Below the pieces are notes generated by a model that was not told where the DNA came from, did no database searches, and saw only the letters and a list, made by a program, of their open reading frames with translations. Positions 59,032-64,000 of a DNA stretch of 64,000 bases are shown piece by piece. The position numbers and the translations under genes are program-made. Within the stretch, counting starts at the first letter, position 1, and every line of letters begins with the position of its first letter. Source of the stretch: Pycnococcus provasolii (Eukaryota; Chlorophyta; Pseudoscourfieldiophyceae; Pseudoscourfieldiales); the NCBI GenBank assembly GCA_049487715.1, contig CP150590.1, forward strand, positions 62,001 to 126,000, in the 5' to 3' direction.

Positions 59032-59868
59032 TTAATCTTTGCACCCTAGCGCGCCTTTGCCTTCGTCGTCCAACGTGGGATTCTTGCACACCTTGTTGAC
59101 GTCACTGCTTGATAGAAGTGCGCCTTCGAAGTTCACGCCCGCGAGGTTCGCCCACACGCCGTCGTACTGCCCGAACGATGCGCCGCTGACAATGGCGTTC
59201 TCCAAGTTGGCGTTGCGCATGTCCGCGCCGTCGAACGTGCTCTCGTACAAGTTCGCGTCGACCATGGTTGTGTCAACCAGTTTCGCGCCGCGAAAGTCCG
59301 CACGACTCGCCTCGCGTCCAAACTTCGTACGCGAAAAGTCACTCCGACGACCACGAACTCCTGAGAGCACCTCTTTTGACAGATCTTTCCCGCTGTAGTC
59401 GCACCCCTCGACGTTCACGAGCAGTTCCGCCTCCCCCGCAAAGTCGCTGAACCCCGCACGCGTCTTCGCTCCTTTTTGCAACAGTTCCATCGAGCACGCC
59501 TCAGGCTCTTCCACGGTGGCGTACGCGGGTGGCACATCACGAACACAAGCACCAAAGACGACGGAAACGACACCAAGAGCGAAAGACGCCAAACATGACG
59601 ATGACGATGATGAAGGAAGATGAAAGAAAGTCAAAACAGACGACGATGACGACGCTGCTTGCGAAGATGAGTGCGGTCGCAAAGAATGCGAAGAAGAACG
59701 CGAAGAACGCGAAGAACGCCAAGAATGCGAAGAATGCGAACTATCAGCACAGGAAGCACGCACACAATTCTTCGAAGGCGAAGGAAAAGAGCAAGACAAA
59801 GACACACCCTGTGGTGATACACGCATCATCTGATAGATTCGCGTATTCGTTGGCGTCGGCATGGGCAT
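59032..59868 (-). CDS. Thylakoid-lumen pentapeptide-repeat protein
   Basis: 278 residues from ATG 59868 (a second ATG at 59829 gives a cleaner transit peptide). A long Ser-rich leader is followed by a hydrophobic segment, SCLASFALGVVSVVFGACVRDVPPAYA. It ends in the A-x-A site typical of thylakoid processing, and no twin Arg precedes it, so Sec-type import is likely. The mature part has pentapeptide repeats A(D/N)LxX: RSDFSRTKF, ADFRGAKL, ANLYESTFDGADMRNANLEN, ANLAGVNFEGALL. It closes with CKNPTLDDEGKGALGCKD, the conserved C-terminal Cys pair of plant TL17/TL15-type lumenal proteins. Exact role unknown in the family; these are thought to be right-handed beta-helix proteins of the lumen. Confidence 0.88.
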   Translation of the reverse strand: MPMPTPTNTRIYQMMRVSPQGVSLSCSFPSPSKNCVRASCADSSHSSHSWRSSRSSRSSSHSLRPHSSSQAASSSSSVLTFFHLPSSSSSSCLASFALGVVSVVFGACVRDVPPAYATVEEPEACSMELLQKGAKTRAGFSDFAGEAELLVNVEGCDYSGKDLSKEVLSGVRGRRSDFSRTKFGREASRADFRGAKLVDTTMVDANLYESTFDGADMRNANLENAIVSGASFGQYDGVWANLAGVNFEGALLSSSDVNKVCKNPTLDDEGKGALGCKD

Positions 59869-59902
59869 CGCTGGGATGTGGGATGTTGGGATTTGCGAGC
59901 CC

Positions 59903-59945
59903 CCATTCCTAAACCCCTAAACCCCTATTGAAACCCCTAAACCCC
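59903..59945. repeat. Telomere-like tract (CCCCTAAA)n
   Basis: CCTAAACCCCTAAACCCCTA, then TTGAAACCCCTAAACCCC; about five copies, upstream of the pentapeptide gene start. Confidence 0.85.
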
Positions 59946-60331
59946 AATTGAATCTATCTGTGTGGCTGAGAATGATTTCTCCCTGATGGCCCCTGAGACT
60001 TCCCCCCCGGCCCCGGACGACGATATGATCTTCCCACTCCCATCCCATCACCCGTCAGTCAAGCCACTCACGGCACGGATCCGCGCGTCACCGTCGCACT
60101 GTGGCGTCCACGCTCGTCGTGACACATTAGTCCGGCACATTAGTTATCGATCCGTGTGTCTCGTCACCCACTGTCGTACTGAGACAACTGCTTGGAGACT
60201 ACTTCTTGGAGACTACTTCTTGGAGAGAGATGCCATCCATGTCTATGCCATCGATGTTGGTGGTGCGCTCTCAACCTTCGTGGCCTTCGTTGAGTACTCA
60301 CTTACGTGTGAGTTCTCGCACTTGTATCTCT

Positions 60332-61429
60332 ATGGCACAGGCACGTGGGCGGTTCGCTTTGAAGTACTCCTCCCAGAGTAGAAAGAAGAACGCGTCGTTA
60401 GTGCGTCTTTTGAAGCCGAAAAATAATAATAACACGTCCACCAAGATGAGTAATCGTGGCATGGTTCAGAATACCCAAAATAATGAAACGGGTGCTTCTC
60501 AAGTTTTTTTAGCGAGCTCTTCCGTCGCGTGGATCGCTCTAGGTGTGTACGCGTTCGCTCAACCTGAAGATATCGCACGCACGATGAACCTATCCGTGCA
60601 AGGAATCGACGGGCTGCAGCACCTCACGAACCTGCAGGCGACCGCGCCGTACGCCGTACTCCAATCGGCTGTGCTAGCTCTTCTAGCTTCAAACCAAAAC
60701 CAGCAAGAAGAAGACTCCGACAGTCTACTCGCAACCGCGGGAGCACTCGCGCCGGCGGCGTCCGCACTCGCACTCGCCGTCGCTCTCACGCAAACTCCTA
60801 TGGAGTCAGTCGACAACGTGCCACTCGCGTGCTACGCCGCTTTCGCCGCCGCGACGGCGGCACTGTCGGCATCCACGTCCAAGAAATCCCCATCCGAGTT
60901 TCTCGACGAACGCGCCGAAGACGCCAAGAACATCTCGCGCCTCAACGACAACACGTACCTGCTGTACTTTTACAAAATATCCACCATCGCAAGCCTCGTC
61001 GTCGGCGGAAGCTTTGCACTCTCGCCCATCTCGCCACTCGCCATCAGCAACGATCCCACGCCGCTCGCGCAGTTCTTGAGGAGAGACTTCGGGCTGTTTT
61101 CCATCTTCCTGCTTGCGCCGGTGCAGACTTTGCTGGCGTCGGCGGCAGAAACAGGCACGCTCGCGACGCCGACGTGCCGTGTCCTGAACCTGGCGGTGGC
61201 GATCGCGATTGCGGGTATCGACGGCGTAACGCTGTACAGCTCGAAGGCGACGGCGGACGTGTTGCGCGAGACTCTCCCTGCGGATCAGCTCGCGGGAACT
61301 CTCGACGTGTCGAGTCTCGTCGAGGGAAGCAGCGGCGGCATCGAGAACTTCGTTGGCGCGCTTGCAGTGAGCGCGACGATCTTGGTCGTGTACCTCGCTC
61401 AGGCGGTTCGGCCGAGCGCTCAGGACTGA
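60332..61429 (+). CDS. Plastid-targeted multi-pass membrane protein, unknown
   Basis: 365 residues from ATG 60332. The leader MAQARGRFALKYSSQSRKKN and on to about residue 40 has many basic, Ser and Asn residues and no acid, a good transit peptide; an inner ATG lies at MSNRG. Around six to eight hydrophobic segments follow (QVFLASSSVAWIALGVYAF, LLATAGALAPAASALALAVA, ISTIASLVVGGSFALSPISP, FSIFLLAPVQTLLASAA, FVGALAVSATILVVYLAQAV). No family motif recognised. The frame extends upstream without ATG to 60206, over an 18-bp direct repeat (CTTGGAGACTACTT, near 60190-60225). Its 3' end is 60 bp from the convergent FKBP gene. Confidence 0.7.
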   Translation: MAQARGRFALKYSSQSRKKNASLVRLLKPKNNNNTSTKMSNRGMVQNTQNNETGASQVFLASSSVAWIALGVYAFAQPEDIARTMNLSVQGIDGLQHLTNLQATAPYAVLQSAVLALLASNQNQQEEDSDSLLATAGALAPAASALALAVALTQTPMESVDNVPLACYAAFAAATAALSASTSKKSPSEFLDERAEDAKNISRLNDNTYLLYFYKISTIASLVVGGSFALSPISPLAISNDPTPLAQFLRRDFGLFSIFLLAPVQTLLASAAETGTLATPTCRVLNLAVAIAIAGIDGVTLYSSKATADVLRETLPADQLAGTLDVSSLVEGSSGGIENFVGALAVSATILVVYLAQAVRPSAQD

Positions 61430-61488
61430 CTGAGGTTGTTGCAACTGAGTAATTGTTTTTCATTTTTCATTTTTTATTTTATACAAAA

Positions 61489-62283
61489 TCACTTGATGTT
61501 CGTGAGCGCGATTGTAAACCTCAAAACAGCATCTGGTGGGACGGCACACTCCGTGCCATCTTTCTTACACCCGGCGCCTCTCGCGCCGTACGCGAGCTCA
61601 GGCTGGATTTCGACGACGCGTACGCCGCCGACTCTCATTGGTTTCATCTTCCCGTCACCAAGCACCGCGATGTCGAACCCTCTGACGACTTCGCCTTGAC
61701 CTAGACCGAACCTGAAGAACTTCGCGGAGTCGAACGGCTTTGTTTGGCCGACGACCGTACCTGCATAGTCAATCGTCGCGAGGTCAAACTCCAACGCCTC
61801 CACGCCCGTGCCTTCCTTAACGTCTGCGTATTGAATTCCCGCAGTCCCCCCTGAGTCCTCGAGAACTAAATTATTTTCGTTTTCGTCCGCCGCATATGCC
61901 TTAACAAGTCCAAGAGACCACACGGGTTGAAAAAAGGATATTATCGTAAGAGCACTCCTACGCCGCAGAGAAGTCAAAGATGAAGATGAAGGCGTGGGCA
62001 CAACCTCTGAACAAGAAGAAGCTTTGAGGAAAGAAGAAGAAGAAGAAGAAGATGCCGCCAAGGATGAGACCGACGACGAAGCTGACATGGACAAGCACGT
62101 TCTCGCACCATGACGAACAAGACAAGCACCAGAGAAGCTGCTCCGCCTTGCTCGCCCGAAAAGTCTATTAAAAGAGACGACTCGACCATGGATGCGACCA
62201 TGGATGCGACATAAGCCGTTCTTCAAAGGACACGCACGCATAGGATGCGACATTGTGGACATGAGCGTGCCCTGATGCGGCAT
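61489..62283 (-). CDS. Thylakoid-lumen FKBP-type prolyl isomerase
   Basis: 264 residues from ATG 62283 (ATGs at 62262, 62253 and 62241 are alternatives). A Ser/Arg-rich transit peptide precedes SLRRRSALTIISFFQPVWSL and GLVKAYA, a twin-arginine (RR) thylakoid signal with an A-x-A cleavage site. The mature domain is an FKBP fold: GIQYADVKEGTGVEAL, IDYAGTVVGQTKPFDSAKFF, QGEVVRGFDIAVLGDGKMKP, RVVEIQPELAYGARG, VPPDAVLRFTIAL. The conserved Tyr, Asp and Phe of the FKBP pocket are visible, but the usual VIxGW becomes VVRGF, as in many lumenal FKBPs, so isomerase activity may be low. The GC..GTEC pair is the lumenal-specific disulfide loop. Likely assists folding or photosystem assembly. Confidence 0.9.
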   Translation of the reverse strand: MPHQGTLMSTMSHPMRACPLKNGLCRIHGRIHGRVVSFNRLFGRARRSSFSGACLVRHGARTCLSMSASSSVSSLAASSSSSSSFLKASSCSEVVPTPSSSSLTSLRRRSALTIISFFQPVWSLGLVKAYAADENENNLVLEDSGGTAGIQYADVKEGTGVEALEFDLATIDYAGTVVGQTKPFDSAKFFRFGLGQGEVVRGFDIAVLGDGKMKPMRVGGVRVVEIQPELAYGARGAGCKKDGTECAVPPDAVLRFTIALTNIK

Positions 62284-62495
62284 CGCGGAGAACAAAACAA
62301 ACTTCAGGGGTTCCAAGGAAAGGAGGAGGAGGAGATTGATTCGATTCGGGGTTTAGTATACTACCGTACGTAGGGGTGGTTGGTTTTCCTGAGTGTGACC
62401 CCTGAGCGCCGCGGGATCCCGGTCCGGACTCCGGAGACCTGTCCTTGGAACTTGGAAGAGAGAGAGGTTAGTCAGAAACACCTTGGAAGCCGTAC
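62284..62495. other. Promoter-side spacer
   Basis: Upstream of the FKBP gene: GGAAAGGAGGAGGAGGAG near 62320 and GC-rich CGGTCCGGACTCCGGAG near 62421. No gene seen. Confidence 0.4.
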
Positions 62496-62999
62496 TTGAA
62501 GATATATCCCGAGGGGGAGCTAATCCGTATGTATGTGCTTGACACAGTGGAGGCTCATGACCAGTCATCATCAAGTCCTGAGGCAGATCCGACGTTCCCA
62601 AACATATCTCCCATGACATTGATTGTGGCGTTGCCTCCACGTGTACGCCGACCCGCCGTTCACGGAGCGTTCCAACTTCATTCCACCGCTTCGCACACGG
62701 TTGACACTAACCAAGTCCGTCTTTACGACATGCAGATCGGCTTTGTCGACGGCCTTGACTCCCTTGAGGTATGGCTGAAAAAGAATCCGAACGTCATTGT
62801 GATTTACCTGGATGAGTATCCAAACTCAATTCGTTGTGCGTCGGCTGTGTGTACTCTTCCAAGCAAGAGGCCATTGATGCTGTCAAGGCACACTCACTCG
62901 TGCGCAACCGGCAAGAAGCTCATACAAAAAAATGTCCTAGTCCGCGCTATCACCATGCACGATCACGTCGATCAATCGATGGAGATCGACCTTCCTTAA
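62496..62999 (+). pseudogene. PI-PLC-like phosphodiesterase fragment (tentative)
   Basis: A 167-codon frame contains STASHTVDTNQVRLYDMQIG and DGLDSLEVWLKKNPNVIVIY then LDEYPNS. This recalls the part of PLC-like TIM-barrel phosphodiesterases where L..L..WL..NP.EVV.I.L follows the metal/His site. The catalytic His and Asp/Glu that should come before it are not seen, and the sequence after about 62840 drifts. A single exon or a dead fragment; low confidence. Confidence 0.35.
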
Positions 63000-63272
63000 G
63001 CGTCAAGGGAACAGCTCACGCCGACCGAGCGAAGTTGCATCGCGAAGGTGATCGAATGTTGCAAAGCAGGGGATCTTTCACAGGAGCGCCGACGACGGAG
63101 CGACGTCGTCCTCGCTGCAGCGAAGACTCTGTCGCAATTAAACGACGAAATCTGGAATAAATCGCCGTCGAGATTTGCATTTGCCGTCGTCGAAAACAGA
63201 CCAAACGTGGCGCTCGTTTGCGCCCTTGCTGAGGGGGGGGGACCGGGGGATAGATTCGAATCGCAAAAGCAG

Positions 63273-63305
63273 CATCCTAACCCTAGCCCTAACCCTAACC
63301 CTAAT
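63273..63305. repeat. Telomere-like tract (CCCTAA)n
   Basis: CCTAACCCTAGCCCTAACCC then TAACCCTAA, about five copies, ending 58 bp before the ATG at 63363. Confidence 0.9.
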
Positions 63306-63362
63306 CATGGTGCCCCCCCCGTGCTCCTGATTTGGTCGTTGTGGTCATCCTCGTCGGTGTCG

Positions 63363-64000
63363 ATGGCGATGTGGAAGCCGTCTTTTCCCATGTCCAAGTC
63401 ACAATGTGAGTGTTGTTGCGTCCATGCACGTCGTGGTGGTGGTAATGGTGTCAATGTCAAGGGTGTTTCTGTTTCTTCATCTTCCACGTCATCATCAACA
63501 CGAGCAGCAGGAGCAGTTGCAGCAGCAGTAGTAGCAGCACGACGACGACGAGGTGCTGTAAGAGGAGCACGACGACGAGGAGATGTAGCATCCTCCTCCT
63601 CGTCGTCGTCGTCATTTCCGTCGTCGTCGTCGTCTCGTTCGGCGGTGGATGATGATGATGACGATGGTAAGCTTCACGACTGCGCCGTCGTCTTGGTCGC
63701 GCCTCGTTTCGCGGGATCGATTGGAAGTGTCGCGAGGAGCTGTGCGGCGTTCGACGTGCCTGAGATGCGTATCGTCAACACGAAGTGCAAGGACCACACG
63801 TGCCGAAAAGCACGAGGCGCCGCGGCGGGGGCGCAAGGCTTGCTCATGAACGCAAACATGTACGACACACTCGAAGACGCGCTGGGCGACCACGACGACG
63901 GACTGTGTTTCGTCGTGCCAGGAAGTGACGCGGCGAACGCGTGTCAAAGCATGCACAGCTCGCCAAGAAGCGCTTACACGAAGTGGAAAAAACAAACAAA
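63363..64000 (+). CDS. SpoU/TrmJ-like RNA methyltransferase, plastid-targeted (3' partial)
   Basis: A frame open from ATG 63363 to the window edge, 212 codons. The leader has MAMWKPSFPMSKSQ, a CECCC cluster, then Arg/Ala/Val- and Ser-rich sequence (RAAGAVAAAVVAARRRR, then two Ser runs from TCG/TCC repeats), a likely plastid transit peptide. After an Asp run, the SpoU N-terminal core begins: CAVVLVAPRFAGSIGSVARS (motif 1, with Ser where many have Asn in G.IG..AR), then DVPEMRIVNTKCKDHTCRKA, ARGAAAGAQGLLMNANMYDT, LEDALGDHDDGLCFV. This follows the TrmJ order (VLVEP..PGNIGA.AR.M...G...L.LV.P, A..LA.GA...L..A..), a trefoil-knot SAM-dependent 2'-O-ribose methyltransferase. The catalytic Arg of motif 1 is present; the SAM knot lies past the window. 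Target could be tRNA or rRNA. Confidence 0.85.
   Translation, partial: MAMWKPSFPMSKSQCECCCVHARRGGGNGVNVKGVSVSSSSTSSSTRAAGAVAAAVVAARRRRGAVRGARRRGDVASSSSSSSSFPSSSSSRSAVDDDDDDGKLHDCAVVLVAPRFAGSIGSVARSCAAFDVPEMRIVNTKCKDHTCRKARGAAAGAQGLLMNANMYDTLEDALGDHDDGLCFVVPGSDAANACQSMHSSPRSAYTKWKKQT

Noticed and set aside
1-64000. CRISPR arrays, bacterial operons, riboswitches, rRNA genes
   Set aside because: The tandem repeats are coding or simple-sequence without spacer-repeat structure, and the genes are eukaryotic. I saw no rRNA. tRNA genes were not found by eye but cannot be excluded without a covariance-model scan.

Overview
The window is nuclear DNA from a photosynthetic eukaryote, most likely a small, gene-dense green alga of prasinophyte type. 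The evidence is a set of nucleus-encoded plastid proteins with transit peptides: an HCF106/TatB translocase subunit, a plastid-type LepA/EF4, a thylakoid-lumen pentapeptide protein, a lumenal FKBP with a twin-arginine signal, and a SpoU/TrmJ-like methyltransferase. These sit beside eukaryotic SFI1, IQ-motif, ubiquitin-like, WLM and EF-hand proteins. Genes are mostly single uninterrupted frames and intergenic DNA is short to moderate. There are CA, CTTTTT and poly-G microsatellites and scattered telomere-like (CCCTAA/CCCCTAA/CCCCTAAA) tracts. The species cannot be named from sequence alone.

Layout. 1-5.2 kb: 3' part of a giant SFI1-like centrin-binding protein built from two families of near-identical tandem repeats. 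5.5-10.9 kb: HCF106, a repeat-bearing spacer, and an ACC-synthase-like aminotransferase. 10.9-20.2 kb: a secreted, probably GPI-anchored clostripain-family protease, a single-pass surface protein, an ankyrin-like relic, and a ubiquitin-like protein. 20.8-24.5 kb: a small unknown ORF, then a long frame with coiled coil, a RAMA domain (candidate reader of modified DNA), a TAFH/NHR1-like helical block and a Q/A-rich array. One in-frame TAG interrupts this frame. 25.7-28.3 kb: a J-domain/enoyl-reductase (MECR/ETR-like) fusion with one frameshift, and an EF-hand protein with a HET-like motif. 29.2-35.8 kb: a direct tandem duplication of about 3.2 kb. Each unit carries a dead sialyltransferase-like (GT29) fragment and a live EF-hand/transmembrane/BspA-repeat (DUF285) gene. 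36.8-46.9 kb: LepA, a metallophosphoesterase, a small unknown protein next to interstitial telomeric repeats, a zinc-type CDF transporter, a broken RCC1-repeat gene, and a UBL-WLM metalloprotease. 47.5-56.4 kb: a broken ORF pair, a large coiled-coil protein, and a 1466-aa IQ-motif protein whose middle resembles MgtE_N/FliG-type helical repeats. 57-64 kb: a cluster of GTCATGAC palindromes, broken ORFs, the lumenal pentapeptide protein, a plastid membrane protein, the lumenal FKBP, a PLC-like fragment, and the 5' part of a SpoU/TrmJ-like methyltransferase that runs off the end of the window.

The genes do not form one pathway. Two functional threads are visible: plastid biogenesis (HCF106 belongs to the Tat machinery, and the FKBP has a Tat-type signal) and cell-surface/calcium proteins (clostripain, BspA-repeat, EF-hand). 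The strongest leads for new biology are the RAMA/TAFH-like protein, the duplicated EF-hand-TM-BspA receptors, the J-domain/reductase fusion, the IQ/MgtE_N-like protein, the GTCATGAC palindrome cluster, and a non-coding motif shared upstream of several minus-strand genes.
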